Shown here one piece after another: positions 46,747 to 58,310 of a stretch of DNA of 64,000 bases. Position 1 is the first letter of the stretch, and every line of letters starts with the position of its first letter. Below the pieces are notes generated by a model that was not told the origin of the DNA, made no database searches, and worked only from the letters and a program-made list of their open reading frames with translations. The DNA is from Triticum aestivum (taxonomy: Eukaryota > Streptophyta > Magnoliopsida > Poales > Poaceae), in assembly GCF_018294505.1 (NCBI RefSeq), contig NC_057808.1, positions 227,909,780 to 227,973,779 on the forward strand, given 5' to 3'. The position numbers and the translations under genes were made by a program.

Positions 46747-48483
46747 TGTTGGAAATATGCCCTAGAGGCAATAATAAAATGGTTATTATTATATTTCCTT
46801 GTTCATGATAATTGTCTATTGTTCATGCTATAATTGTGTTATCCGGAAATCGTAATACATGTGTGAATACATAGACCACAACATGTCCCTAGTGAGCCTC
46901 TAGTTGACTAGCTCGTTGATCAACAGATAGTCATGGTTTCCTGACTATGGACATTGGATGTCATTGATAACGGGATCACATCATTAGGAGAATGATGTGA
47001 TGGACAAGACCCAATCCTAAGCATAGCACAAGATCGTGTAGTTCGTTTGCTAGAGCTTTTCCAAATGTCAAGTATCATTTCCTTAGACCATGAGATTGTG
47101 CAACTCCCGGATACCATAGGAGTGCTTTGGGTGTGCCAAACGTCACAACGTAACTGGGTGGCTATAAAGGTGCACTACGGGTATCTCCGAAAGTGTCTGT
47201 TGGGTTGGCACGAATCGAGACTGGGATTTGTCACTCCGTATGACGGAGAGGTATCTCTGGGCCCACTCGGTAATGCATCATCATAATGAGCTCAATGTGA
47301 CCAAGTGTTTGGTCACGGGATCATGCATTACGGTACGAGTAAAGTGACTTGCCGGTAACGAGATTGAACAAGGTATTGGGATACCGACGATCGAATCTCG
47401 GGCAAGTAACGTACCGATTGACAAAGGGAATTGTATACGGGATTGATTGAATCCTCGACATCGTGGTTCATCCGATGAGATCATCGTGGAACATGTGGGA
47501 GCCAACATGGGTATCCAGATCCCGCTGTTGGTTATTGACCGGAGAGTCGTCTCGGTCATGTCTGCATGTCTCCCGAACCCGTAGGGTCTACACACTTAAG
47601 GTTCGGTGACGCTAGAGTTGTAGAGATATTAGTATGCGGTTAACCGAAAGTTGTTCGGAGTCCCGGATGAGATCCCGGACGTCACGAGGAGTTCCGGAAT
47701 GGTCCGGAGGTAAAGATTTATATATGGGAAGTCCTATTTTGGCCATCGGAAAATGTTCGGGATTTTTCGGTATTGTACCGGGAAGGTTCTAGAAGGTTCC
47801 GAAGTGGGGCCCACCTGCATGGGGGGACCCACATGAACGTGGGTAGTGGGGGCAAGGCCCCACACCCCTGGTCAAGGCGCACCAAGATCCCACCTTAGAA
47901 GGAATAAGATCATATCCCGAAGGGATAAGATCAAGATCCCTAAAAAGGGGGGATAACAATCGGTGGGGAAGGGAAATGATGGGATTTCTTTCCCCCACCT
48001 TTGCCAACGCCCCAATGGACTTGGAGGGCAAGAAACCAGCCCCCTCCACCCCTATATATAGTGGGGAGGCGCATGGGAGCAGCAACCCAAGCCCCTGGCG
48101 CCTCCCTCCCCCTCCCGTGACACCTCTCCCTCTCGCTGAGCTTGGCGAAGCCCTGCCGAGATCCCCGCTGCTTCCACCACCACGCCGTCGTGCTGCTGGA
48201 TCTCCATCAACCTCTCCCTCCCCTTGCTGGATCAAGAAGGAGGAGACATCTTCCCCAACCGTACGTGTGTTGAACGCGGAGGTGCCGTCCGTTCGGCGCT
48301 CGGTCATCGTTGATTTGGATCACGACGAGTACGACTCCATCAACCCCGTTCACTTGAACGCTTCCGCTCGTGATCTACAAGGGTATGTAGATGCACTCTT
48401 TTCCCTCTCGTTGCTAGAAGACTCCATAGATTGTTCTTGGTGATGCGTATAATTTTTTTTAATTTCTGCAACGATCCCCAACA
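46747..48483 (+). repeat. Element D, 3' LTR
   Basis: 1737 bp, nearly identical to 39708-41441. Differences are mostly C/T and G/A transitions clustered after 47600. TSD CATAA follows. Confidence 0.95.
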
Positions 48484-48488
48484 CATAA

Positions 48489-49735
48489 CTCACATATCAC
48501 ATCATCATATCTCAAAACTATTACTAAGAATCAAGTTTATTTTGTCCAATGATCTTCGTGAAAGTTTTTATTATATCCTTCTTGGATATCTATCACTTTG
48601 GGACTAATTTTCATGTGTTGCTTTTCATAAGCTCAAACAAATATAAGTGAAGATCATGAGCATAATTTTTCTTTCTTTCTCTCAAATTAATTTAAGTGAA
48701 GCAAGATAGAATTTCTTGAAAATTTTACTAACTCTCAAATAAATCTAAGTTAAGCAAGAGATCATTTCTTCAAAAAATACTAAGCACTCCGTGCTCAAAA
48801 AGATATAAGTGAAGCACTAGAGCATGTCCATAGCTCATAAAAATTTAAGTGAAGCATAGAGAGAAATTCTAACAAGTCATGACATAATTTTGGTTCTCTC
48901 AAATAGGTATGTCCAGCAAGGGATCAAGACTTAAAACAAAAAATAAAACAAGCAAAGACTCATATCATACAAGCCGCTCCAAGCAAAACATATAGTATGT
49001 GACGAATAAAAATATAGCTTCGAGTAAAATACGGATGGTCGTTAGAAGAAAGAGGGGATGCCACTCGGGGCATCCCCAAGCTTAGTTGCTTGCTCTCTTT
49101 TGGATAATAGCTTGGAATGCCGAGGCATCCCCAAGCTTAGGCTCTTCTATCCTTTATTCCTTCATCCATCGTAAGATAACCCAAAACTTGAAAACTTCAA
49201 TCACACAAAACTCAACAAAACCTTCGTGAGATTCGTTAGTGTAAGAAAGCAAATCACTACTATAAGTACTGTACCAAACCAATTCATATTTTGTATTTGC
49301 ATTATATATACTGTATTCCAACTATTCTATGGCGAAAACTCATCAAAGAAAACCATAGATCCATCAAAATAAGCACACAACGCAAAGAAAACAGAATCTG
49401 TCAAAACAGAACAGTCTGTAGCAATCTGACTATTTCGAAAACTTCTGGAACTCCAAAAATTCTAAAAAATTAGGACGACCTGAGAAATTTGTATATTGAT
49501 CTACTGCAATTAGAATTGGTATTTTATCACGCTCTGATAAAACATGAGAATTGTTTTCGTGAGCGCAAAATTTCCTGTTTTTCAGCAAGATCAAACAACT
49601 ATCACCCAAGAAGATCCTAAAGGCTTTACTTGGCACAACACTAACTAAAACACAAAAAACACAATCATAACAGTAGCATAGTTGTGTAAACACCCAAGAA
49701 CAGAAAGCAAAACACAAAAATAAATTTTATTCATT
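48489..49735 (-). other. Element F, 3' noncoding region (right of D)
   Basis: AT-rich, no gene. Two hairpins with the GGGGATGCC/GGCATCCCC motif (49054-49062 / 49069-49077, and around 49114-49132) adjoin AAGCTT, as in E. At 49735-49755 the minus strand has the phrase GCGCTTGTTGGGAGGCAACCC, which marks the end of the coding part. Confidence 0.7.
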
Positions 49736-49799
49736 GGGTTGCCTCCCAACAAGCGCTATAGTTTTACGCCCTTAGCTAGGCATAAAGCAAGGATCTAAG

Positions 49800-50500
49800 T
49801 TTTGTCATCTTTGTCCAACTCTTCAATCAAACACTTATAATCCTTCAAAGATTTAGCATAAAGTTCTTAAATAACAACACTCCTAGGGATAAATTCAAAG
49901 ATTTCACTCTTGCAAAAAGGATCTCTCATCACTTCAACAAAATTCGGGTGAATACCAATCATCTTAAGATCTTCTTTATTACTATTACTAGAGGTTGCAC
50001 CCTTGTTCTTGGTAACTTTGCCAATATTTACGGGAGTTTTTTTGATAGTTTTAGCGGAGGTGAAAGCCATGCTTATACTATTAAAAATTTCTTCTAATTT
50101 ATCGATTCGAGTCGGGCTTTCTTCTATTCTTTCATTTATTACGGTACCCTTTTATTTTAACAACTTAAAAATATCTCCCGCTTTCGACCCAATATTGCTG
50201 GCAAAATTATGCATCTTTTTATCTATAATTTCCATATGATCTTCGGTGAGCATTTTCTTTTCAATAGCATCTAGTCTTTCCATAACATGCTCAAGAGTCA
50301 AAATTGTTTCATTAATCATGGGAGGTGGTGAGCCCACTAAATTTCCCATATCATTAAAAGCATCAAGAGAAGGACAATCAAGAAATTTCCACCGGTAATC
50401 GTATTAAGGTCGAATCAATACCAAGTGGTGATGCCAACATAAAAACAACGGTAGATTGCTTACGGATAGATCTATTATGAGCATTGCAAATCCTATACCA
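49800..50500 (-). pseudogene. Element F short gag-like ORF remains
   Basis: From ~50349 leftward one frame runs through MGNLVGSPPPMINETIL, a coiled-coil-like stretch (HVMERLDAIEKKMLTEDH) and SAKTIKKTPVNIGKV, to FEFIPRSVVI. In-frame stops interrupt it at about 50152 and 49867. It is Lys/Glu-rich with no zinc knuckle or enzyme motif. It resembles the small ORF of non-autonomous Athila-like wheat elements rather than a full gag. Function unknown; a particle or RNA-binding role is only inferred from position. Confidence 0.5.
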
Positions 50501-50763
50501 AGCATCTTTTAAATTTCTCCTCCCCTTTGTTTAAAGTTGAGAACCTCGTTCTCGGGAGTGCAAGCAATAGAGAAAGAGCTATCCATAACGATAATAACGA
50601 CAACCAAGATTGCACACAAAAACAGATCCGGCAAGAAAACGACGAAAGAAAAATAGAGGCGAATAAAACTGCAAATTTTTGTGAAGTGGGGGAGAGGAAA
50701 ATGGTAAATAATGTAAATTGCAAGGAGATGAGATTTGTGATTAGGAACCTGGTATATGTTGAA

Positions 50764-50850
50764 GATCCTCCCCGGCAACGGCGCCAGAAATTGGCACGTG
50801 GCCGGGAGACTATCTTGACGTGATCCTCCCCGGCAACAGCGCCAAAAATT
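50764..50850 (-). other. Element F duplicated tRNA-Asp-type primer-binding site
   Basis: The minus strand reads TGGCGCTGTTGCCGGGGA (50827-50844), 11 bp after the LTR end, and again TGGCGCCGTTGCCGGGGA (50769-50786). These lie in two 29-bp repeats 58 bp apart. The copy away from the LTR matches G's PBS exactly; the LTR-proximal copy has one mismatch. Confidence 0.85.
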
Positions 50851-50855
50851 CCTTT

Positions 50856-51433
50856 TGATGTCGCTTGAAGCTACGTCGGTATTTCCCCAAAGAGGAAGGG
50901 ATGATGCAGCACAGCAGCGGTAGGTATTTCCATTAGATATGAAACCAAGGTTATCGAACCAGTAGGAGAACCAAGCAACACAACATAAACAGCCCCTGCA
51001 CACAGATAACAAATCCTCGCAACCCGACGTGTTAAAGGGGTTGTCAATCCCTTTCGGGGTACGGCGTCTTAAGTGGCAAACAGACGTGAGATAAATTTGT
51101 AGTAAATTGATAGACCGAACGCCAAATAAAATAAATAAGAATAAATTGCAGCAAGGTATTTTTGTATTTTTGGTTTAATAGATCTGATAATAAATGCAAG
51201 GAAAAAGTAGATCGCAAAGGCAAATAAATGAGAAAAAGACCCGGGGGCCGTAGGTTTCACTAGTGGCTTCTCTCGAGAAAAATAGCAAATGGTGGGTGAA
51301 CTAATTACTGTTGGGCAATTGATAGAACTTCAAATACTCATAACGATATCCAGGCAATGATCATTATATAGGCATCACGTCCAAGATTAGTAGACCGACT
51401 CCTGGCTGCATCTACTACTATTACTCCACACAT
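50856..51433 (-). repeat. Element F, 5' LTR remnant
   Basis: The last ~578 bp of the LTR, matching 36932-37510. Similarity ends in CCACACAT at 51433. The remaining ~1 kb (with the promoter) is absent. Confidence 0.85.
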
Positions 51434-51635
51434 TGTCGGGGGAAATGACACCTACGGGATCACGAGGAATCCCTTTTGCTACGGTTGGCGGGCGCGGGGC
51501 TGTGGAAAGAGCGGGATTGAGAGATCAACGCGGGGGGATTATCCAGGTTCGGGCCGCAAGTGATGCGTAATACCCTACTCCTGCTGGTTTCTGTTTATCT
51601 GGTGTACTTGGACTAGCTACAAGGCGTACAAGGTC
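51434..51635 (+). repeat. LTR start of another element (I), cut by G
   Basis: Begins TGTCGGGGGAAATGACACC directly after F's LTR sequence CACAT, which would be its TSD. After 202 bp it is interrupted by G's LTR (AGGTC precedes G). No coding content. It probably belongs to the same + strand gypsy element as the ORF at 62180. Confidence 0.5.
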
Positions 51636-53155
51636 TGATACGTCCATTTTGCATCATGCTTTTATATCGATATTTATTGCATTATGGGCTATTATTACAC
51701 ATTATGTCACAATACTTATGCCTATTCTCTCTTATTTTACAAGGTTTACATAAAGAGGGAGAATGCCGGCAGCTGGAATTCTGGGCTGGAAAAGGAGCAA
51801 ATATTAGAGACCTATTCTGCACAACTCCAAAAGTCTTGAAACTCCACGGAAGTTATTTTTGGAAATAATAAAAAATACTGAGCGAAGAAAATACCAGAGG
51901 GGGCCCACACCCTGGCCACGAGGGTGGGGGGCGCGCCCTACCCCCTGGGCGCGCCCCTGCCTCGTGGGCCCCCTGGTGGCCCTCCGGTGCCCATCTTCTG
52001 CTATATGAAGTCTTTCGTCCGAGAAAAAATCATAAGCAAGCTTTCGGGACGAGACTCCGCCGCCACGAGGCGGAACCTTGGCGGAACAAATCTAGGGCTC
52101 TGGCGGAGCTGTTCTGCCGGGGACACTTCCCTCCGGGAGGGGGAAATCATCGCCATCGTCATCACCAACGATCCTCTCATCGGGAGGGGGTCCAATCTCC
52201 ATCAACATCTTCACCAGCACCATCTCCTCTCAAACCCTAGTTCATCTCTTGTATCCAATCTTTGTCTCAAGCCTGAGATTGGTACCTGTAGGTTGCTAGT
52301 AGTGTTGATTACTCCTTGTAGTTGATGCTAGTTGGTTTATTTGGTGGAAGATCATATGTTCAGATCCTATATGCATATTAATACCCCTCTGATTATGAAC
52401 ATGAATATGCTTTGTGAGTAGTTACGTTTGTTCCTGAGGACATGGGAGAAGTCTTGCTATTAGTAGTCATGTGAATTTGGTATTCGTTCGATATTTTGAT
52501 GAGATGTATGTTGTCTCTCCTCTAGTGGTGTTATGTGAACGTCGACTACATGACACTTCACCATTGTTTGGGCCTAGAGGAAGGCATTGGGAAGTAATAA
52601 GTAGATGATGGGTTGCTAGAGTGACAGAAGCTTAAACCCTAGTTTATGCGTTGCTTCGTAAGGGGCTGATTTGGATCCATATGTTTCATGCTATGGTTAG
52701 GTTTACCTTAATACTTCTTTTGTAGTTGCGGATGCTTGCAATAGGAGTTAATCATAAGTGGGATGCTTGTCCAAGTAAGGACAGCACCCAAGCACCGGTC
52801 CACCCACATATCAAATTATCAAAGTACCGAACGCGAATCATATGAACGTGATGAAAACTAGCTTGACGATAATTCCCATGTGTCCTCGGGAGCGCTTTTC
52901 TCTATATAAGAGTTTGTCCAGGCTTGTCCTTTGCTACAAAAAGGATTGGGCCATCTTGCTGCACTTTATTTACTTTGTTACTTGTTACCCGTTACAAATT
53001 ACCTTATCACAAAACTATCTGTTACCTATAATTTCAGTGCTTGCAGAGAATACCTTGCTGAAAACCGCTTATCATTTCCTTCTGCTCCTCGTTGGGTTCG
53101 ACACTCTTACTTATCGAAAGGACTACGATAGATCCCCTATACTTGTGGGTCATCA
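51636..53155 (+). repeat. Element G, first LTR
   Basis: 1520 bp, TGATACGTCCATTTTG to GGGTCATCA. GC-rich inverted repeat around 51918-51966 (CCACGAGG...CCTCGTGG arms) lies just upstream of TATATGA at 52002. Confidence 0.92.
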
Positions 53156-53166
53156 AGACTCTTTTC

Positions 53167-53184
53167 TGGCGCCGTTGCCGGGGA
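53167..53184 (+). other. Element G primer-binding site, tRNA-Asp type
   Basis: TGGCGCCGTTGCCGGGGA, 11 bp after the first LTR. The second unit has TGGCACCGTTGCCGGGGA at 61774-61791, with one mismatch. Confidence 0.9.
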
Positions 53185-53261
53185 GTGAAGCGCCTTTGGT
53201 AGGTGGAATTTGGTAAGGAAAAATTTATATAGTGTGCTGAAATTTACTGTCACTTGTTACT

Positions 53262-54215
53262 ATGGAAAGTAATCCTTTGAGGGGCTTGTTCGGGGTATCT
53301 TCACCTCGACCAGTAGAGCAAAGAGTTGCTCCTCAACCTACTGAACCTACTGAAAATGAAAATGTTTACTTTGAAATTCCTTCGGGTATGATAGAGAAAC
53401 TGCTAGCTAATCCTTTTGCAGGAGATGGAACATTGCATCCCGATTTACACTTAATCTATGTGGATGAAGTTTGTGGATTATTTAAGCTTGCAGGTATGCC
53501 CGATGATGTTATCAAGAAGAAGGTCTTCCCTTTATCTTTGAAGGGAGATGCATTGACATGGTATAGGCTATGTGATGATATGGGATCATGGGACTACAAA
53601 CGGTTGAAATTGGAATTCCATCAGAAGTTTTATCCTATGCATCTTGTTCATCGTGATCGTAATTATATATATAATTTTTGGCCTCGCGAAGGAGAAAGCA
53701 TCGCTCAAGCTTGGGGGAGGCTTAAGTCAATGTTATATTCATGCCCCAATCATGAGCTCTCAAGAGAAATGATTATTCAAAATTTTTATGCTCGGCTTTC
53801 TGACAACAATCGCTCCATGCTCGATACTTCTTGTACTGGTTCTTTTATGATGAAGACTATTGAATTCAAATGGGATTTATTGGAAAGAATTAAACGCAAC
53901 TCTGAAGATTGGGATCTCGACGAAGGTAAGGAGTCAGGTATAACACCTAAGTTTGATTGTGTTAAATCTTTTATGGATACCGATGTTTTCCGTAAATTTA
54001 GCACTAAATATGGACTTGACTCTGAGATAGTAGCTTCTTTTTGTGAATCTTTTGCTGCTCATGTTGATCTCCCTAAGGAGAAGTGGTTTAAATATCATCC
54101 TCCCATAGAAGTAAAAGTAGTTGAACCTATTAAAGTTGAAGAAAAGACTATCACTTATAATGATCCTATTGTTCCTACTGCTTATGTTGAGAAACCACCT
54201 TTCCTGTTAGGATAA
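53262..54215 (+). CDS. gag: Element G gag, 317 codons, closed by a one-base deletion
   Basis: Gag builds the cytoplasmic particle. ATG 53262 follows the PBS by 77 bp. The retrotransposon-gag core is at residues ~60-210 (FPLSLKGDALTWYRL, WGRLKSMLYSCPNH, IIQNFYARL). It has the spacing of Athila-type gag and no CCHC knuckle. The frame ends TTCCTGTTAGGATAA. One extra T in the TTT run at ~54200 would join it in frame to the protease part, so gag and pol were probably one polyprotein. Confidence 0.85.
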   Translation: MESNPLRGLFGVSSPRPVEQRVAPQPTEPTENENVYFEIPSGMIEKLLANPFAGDGTLHPDLHLIYVDEVCGLFKLAGMPDDVIKKKVFPLSLKGDALTWYRLCDDMGSWDYKRLKLEFHQKFYPMHLVHRDRNYIYNFWPREGESIAQAWGRLKSMLYSCPNHELSREMIIQNFYARLSDNNRSMLDTSCTGSFMMKTIEFKWDLLERIKRNSEDWDLDEGKESGITPKFDCVKSFMDTDVFRKFSTKYGLDSEIVASFCESFAAHVDLPKEKWFKYHPPIEVKVVEPIKVEEKTITYNDPIVPTAYVEKPPFLLG

Positions 54216-57200
54216 AGGATCATGCTAAAGCTTCAACTATGGTTCGTAAAAGTAATATTAAAACTTATACACCTCCTGAGCAAGTTAAAGTTGAACCTAA
54301 TATTGCTATTGTCAAAGATCTATTGGCTAATAATATCGATGGGCATGTTATTTACTTCTGTGAAGAAACTGCTAGAATTGCTAAACCTGGTGCTAAATAT
54401 GAACACAGACCTGTGGTAGGCATGCCTATTATTTATGTTAAAATAGGAGATCATTGTTATCATGGCTTGTGTGATATGGGTGCTAGTGCTAGTGCAATAC
54501 CTATTTCCTTATACAAAGAAATTATGCATGATATTGCACCAGCTGAGATAGAAGATATTGATGTTACCATTAAGCTTGCCAATAGAGATACTATTTTACC
54601 AATTGGGACTGTTAGAGATGTTGAAGTCTTGTGTGGGAAAGCTAAATATCCTGCTGATTTTCTTGTTCTTGGTTCCCCACAAGATAGCTTTTGTCCCATT
54701 ATATTTGGTAGACCCTTCTTGAACACTGTTAATGCTAAGATAGACTGCGAAAAGGATGTTGTTACTATTGGTTTGGATGATATGTCTCCTGAGTTTAATT
54801 TTTCTAAATTTCGTAGACAACCTCGTGATGAGGAATTGCCTAGTAAGGATGAAATTATTGGTCTTGCTTCTATTGCCGTGCCTCCTAGTGATCCTTTAGA
54901 ACAATATTTGCTAGACCATGAGAATGATATGTTTATGAATGAAAGAAGGGAAATAGATGAAGTATTCTTTAAACAGGGACCTATTCTGAAACACAATTTG
55001 CCTGTTGAAATCCTAGGGTATCCTCCTCCACCCAAGGGTGATCCCGTGTTTGAGCTTAAACCATTGCCTGATACTCTTAAATATGCTTATCTTGATGAAA
55101 AGAAGATATATCCTGTTATTATTAGTGCGGACCTTTCAGAGAAGGAGGAAGAGAAATTATTGAAAACTCTGAAGAAGCACCGTGCTGCTATTGGATATAC
55201 TCTTGATGATCTTAAGGGCATTAGCCCCACTCTATGTCAACACAAAATAAATTTGGAGAAAGACGCCAAACCAGTTATTGATCATCAACGACGGCTGAAT
55301 CCTAAGATGAAAGAAGTGGTAAGAAAGGAAATACTAAAGCTCCTTGAGGCAGGTATAATTTATCCCGTTGCTGATAGTCAGTGGGTAAGTCCTGTCCATT
55401 GTGTCCCTAAGAAGGGAGGTATTACTGTCGTTCCTAATGATAAAGATGAATTGATTCCGCAAAGAATTATTACAGGTTATAGGATGGTAATTGATTTCCG
55501 CAAATTAAATAAGGCTACTAAAAAGATCATTACCCCTTACCTTTTATTGATCAAATGCTAGAAAGATTATCCAGACATACACATTTTTGCTTTCTAGATG
55601 GTTACTCTGGTTTCTCTCAAATACCTGTGTCAGCTGATGATCAAGCAAAGACCACTTTTACTTGCCCTTTCGGTACTTTTGCTTATAGACGTATGCCTTT
55701 TGGTTTATGTAATGCACCTGCTACCTTTCAAAGATGCATGATGGCTATATTTTCTGACTTTTGTGAAAAGATATGTGAGGTTTTCATGGACGATTTCTCC
55801 GTTTATGGATCCTCTTTTGATGATTGCTTGAGCAACCTTGATCGAGTTTTGCAGAGATGTGAAGAAACTAATCTTGTCTTGAATTGGGAGAAGTGCCACT
55901 TTATGGTTAATGAAGGCATTGTCTTGGGGCATAAAATTTCTGAAAGAGGCATTGAAGTTGATAAAGCTAAGTTGATGCTATTGAAAAGATGCCATGTCCC
56001 AAGGACATCAAAGGTATAAGAAGTTTCCTTGGTCATGCCGGTTTTTATAGGAGGTTCATTAAGGACTTCTCAAAAATTTCTCGGCCTCTGACTAATCTAT
56101 TACAAAAAGATATTCCTTTTGTCTTTGATGATGATTGTGTAGAAGCATTTGAAATACTTAAGAAAGCATTAATCTCTGCACCTATCGTTCAGCCACCTGA
56201 TTGGAATTTACCTTTGAAATTATGTGTGATGCTAGCGATTATGCTGTAGGTGCTGTTCTAGGGCAAAGAGTTGATAAGAAATTAAATGTTATTCAATATG
56301 CTAGTAAAACTCTAGACAATGCCCAGAGAAATTATGCCACTACTGAAAAAGAATTCTTAGCAGTTGTATTTGCTTGTGATAAGTTCAGACCTTATATTGT
56401 TGATTCTAAAGTAACTATTCACACTGATCATGCTGCTATTAAATATCTTATGGAAAAGAAAGATGCTAAACCTAGACTTATTAGATGGGTTCTCTTGCTA
56501 CAAGAATTTGATTTACATATTATTGATAGAAAGGGAGCTGAGAACCCCGTTGCAGATAACTTGTCTAGGTTAGAAAATGTTCTTGATGACCCACTACCTA
56601 TTGATGATAGCTTTCCTGATGAACAATTAAATGTCATAAATGCTTCTCGTACTGCTCCATGGTATGCTGATTATGCTAATTACATTGTTGCTAAATTTAT
56701 ACCACCTAGTTTCACATACCAGCAAAAGAAAAAGTTTTTCTATGATTTAAGACATTACTTCTGGGATGACCCACATCTTTATAAAGAAGGAGTAGATGGT
56801 GTTATTAGGCGTTGTGTACCTGAGCATGAACAGGAACAGATCCTACGCAAGTGTCACTCCGAGGCTTATGGAGGGCACCACGCTGGAGATAGAACTGCAC
56901 ATAAGGTATTGCAATCCGGTTTTTATTGGCCTACTCTCTTCAAGGATGCTCGTAAGTTTGTCTTATCTTGTGATGAATGTCAAAGAATTGGTAATATTAG
57001 TAGACGTCAAGAAATGCCTATGAATTATTCACTTGTTATTGAACCATTTGATGTTTGGGGCTTTGATTATATGGGACCTTTTCCTTCCTCTAATGGGTAT
57101 ACACATATTTTAGTTGCTGTTGATTACGTTACTAAGTGGGTAGAAGCTATTCCAACTAGTAGTGCTGATCATAACACCTCTATTAAGATGCTTAAAGAAG

Positions 57201-57997
57201 TTATTTTTCCGAGGTTTGGAGTCCCTAGATATTTAATGACTGATGGTGGTTCACATTTTATTCATGGTGCTTTTCGTAAAATGCTTGCTAAGTATGATGT
57301 TAATCATAGAATTGCATCCCCTTATCACCCACAGTCTAGTGGTCAAGTAGAATTGAGTAATAGAGAGCTCAGATTAATTTTGCAAAAGGCCGTTAATAGA
57401 TCTAGAAATAATTGGTCCAAGAAACTTGATGATGCATTATGGTCCTATAGAACTGCATATAAAAATCCTATGGGTATGTCTCCGTATAAAATGGTTTATG
57501 GAAAAGCATGTCATTTACCTCTCGAACTAGAACATAAGGCATACTGGGCCATTAAAGAGCTCAATTATGATTTCAAACTTGAGGGTGAGAAGAGGCTATT
57601 TGACATTAGCTCACTTGATGAATGGAGAACCCAAGCCTATGAGAATGCCAAGTTGTTTAAAGGAAAAGTTAAAAGATGGCATGACAAAAGGATACAAAAG
57701 CGTGAGTTTAATGTAGGTGATTATGTATTGTTATACAACTCTCGTTTAAGATTTTTTGCAGGAAAACTTCTCTCTGAATGGGAAGGTCCTTACGTTATCG
57801 AGGAGGTCTATCATTCCGGTGCCATAAAAATCAACAACTTTGAAGGCACAAATCCGAAGGTGGTGAACGGTCAAAGAATCAAACATTATATCTCAGGTAA
57901 CCCTATAAATGTTGAAACTAATGTTATTGAAACCGTAACACCGGAGGAATACATAAGAGACACTTTCCAGAACTTTCCAGACCCCGAAAAGGAATAG
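54216..57997 (+). pseudogene. pol: Element G pol (protease, reverse transcriptase, RNase H, integrase) with single-base frameshifts
   Basis: Protease motif LCDMGASASAIP at ~54470 (Met replaces the usual Leu/Thr after Asp). Reverse transcriptase from ~55260 with YRMVIDFRKLNKAT, FLDGYSGFSQIPV, FGLCNAPATFQRCM and catalytic FMDDFSVYG (~55786). RNase H with [15 protein letters not shown] (~56222) and [15 protein letters not shown]. The integrase HHCC zinc finger includes CDECQRIG (~56970). The integrase D-D-E is in [17 protein letters not shown] and [10 protein letters not shown]. No chromodomain was seen. The frame is broken at ~55530, ~55970 and ~56208, each explained by one missing base in a short homopolymer. 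Integrase and most of RNase H lie in one 598-codon frame (56201-57997). No premature in-frame stop was noted. Confidence 0.9.
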
Positions 57998-58080
57998 GTA
58001 TGTGGTACGGTAAGTAAACCGACTCCAAAACAGTTCTAATGGCAAATTTTCTCCGTTTTGGAATATTTAGAAAAATAGGA

Positions 58081-58290
58081 AAATAAGAAGCAGTCCGGGA
58101 GGAACACGAGGGTGGGAGGCACACCCTACCCCCCTGGGCGCGCCCCCCTACCTCGTGTGCTCTCCGGACTCCGTTTTCTTGCACAACGCTTCTTTCGGTC
58201 GGTAAAAATTCATTATATAATCTCCCGAAGGTTTCGACTCCTGTATCACACAAATATCCTCTGTTCTTGTTTCGAGCTGTTTTCTGTCAG
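58081..58290 (+). promoter_or_regulatory. Element G internal LTR-like hairpin, TATA box and 3' splice site
   Basis: Inverted repeat 58095-58116 / 58146-58167 (about 17 of 22 pairs) encloses GTGGGAGGCACACCCTACC...GGGCGCGCC, like the LTR hairpin at 51918-51966. Downstream, TTTCGGTCGGTAAAAATTCA resembles LTR sequence at 52012-52035. TATATAA is at 58214-58220. A pyrimidine-rich TTTTCTGTCAG (AG 58289-58290) precedes the next ORF by 20 bp. Promoter and splicing roles are inferred. Confidence 0.45.
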
Positions 58291-58310
58291 GGTTGTCAAG
58301 GCCAGGCATC

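Larger units (their letters stand above)
39708..48483 (+). mobile_element. Element D: young WIS/BARE1-type Ty1/copia retrotransposon
   Basis: Complete element, 8776 bp, TSD CATAA (39703-39707 / 48484-48488). 5' LTR 39708-41441, altered PBS, leader, gag-pol 42733-46608, PPT 46736-46745, 3' LTR 46747-48483. By hand about 14 substitutions and three indel bases separate the LTRs (~0.8%). At the commonly used 1.3e-8 substitutions per site per year this is about 0.3 million years. It is the youngest element here. Confidence 0.97.
36932..51433 (-). mobile_element. Element F: non-autonomous Athila-like gypsy element (Sabrina-type), 5' LTR truncated, carrying D
   Basis: Transcribed leftward: 5' LTR remnant 50856-51433, two tRNA-Asp-type PBS copies, a short gag-like ORF region, 3' noncoding region, PPT at 38521-38535, 3' LTR 36932-38521. 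Without D the internal part is only about 3.5 kb and has no protease, reverse transcriptase or integrase motif. The 5' LTR stops abruptly at 51433, where another LTR start begins. No right TSD can therefore be seen. Confidence 0.85.

Noticed and set aside
47789..48443. Frames of 155-172 codons in D's 3' LTR
   Set aside because: Same sequence in the 5' LTR gives different frame lengths; they are promoter and leader sequence.
50769..50844. tRNA-like matches (also 2994, 25919, 53167) considered as tRNA genes
   Set aside because: Only the 3' end of a tRNA is matched, next to LTRs; they are primer-binding sites.
51434..51635. Short segment considered as a MITE or CACTA end
   Set aside because: No terminal inverted repeat or CACTA end; TGTCGGGG start after a 5-bp candidate TSD fits an LTR start better.
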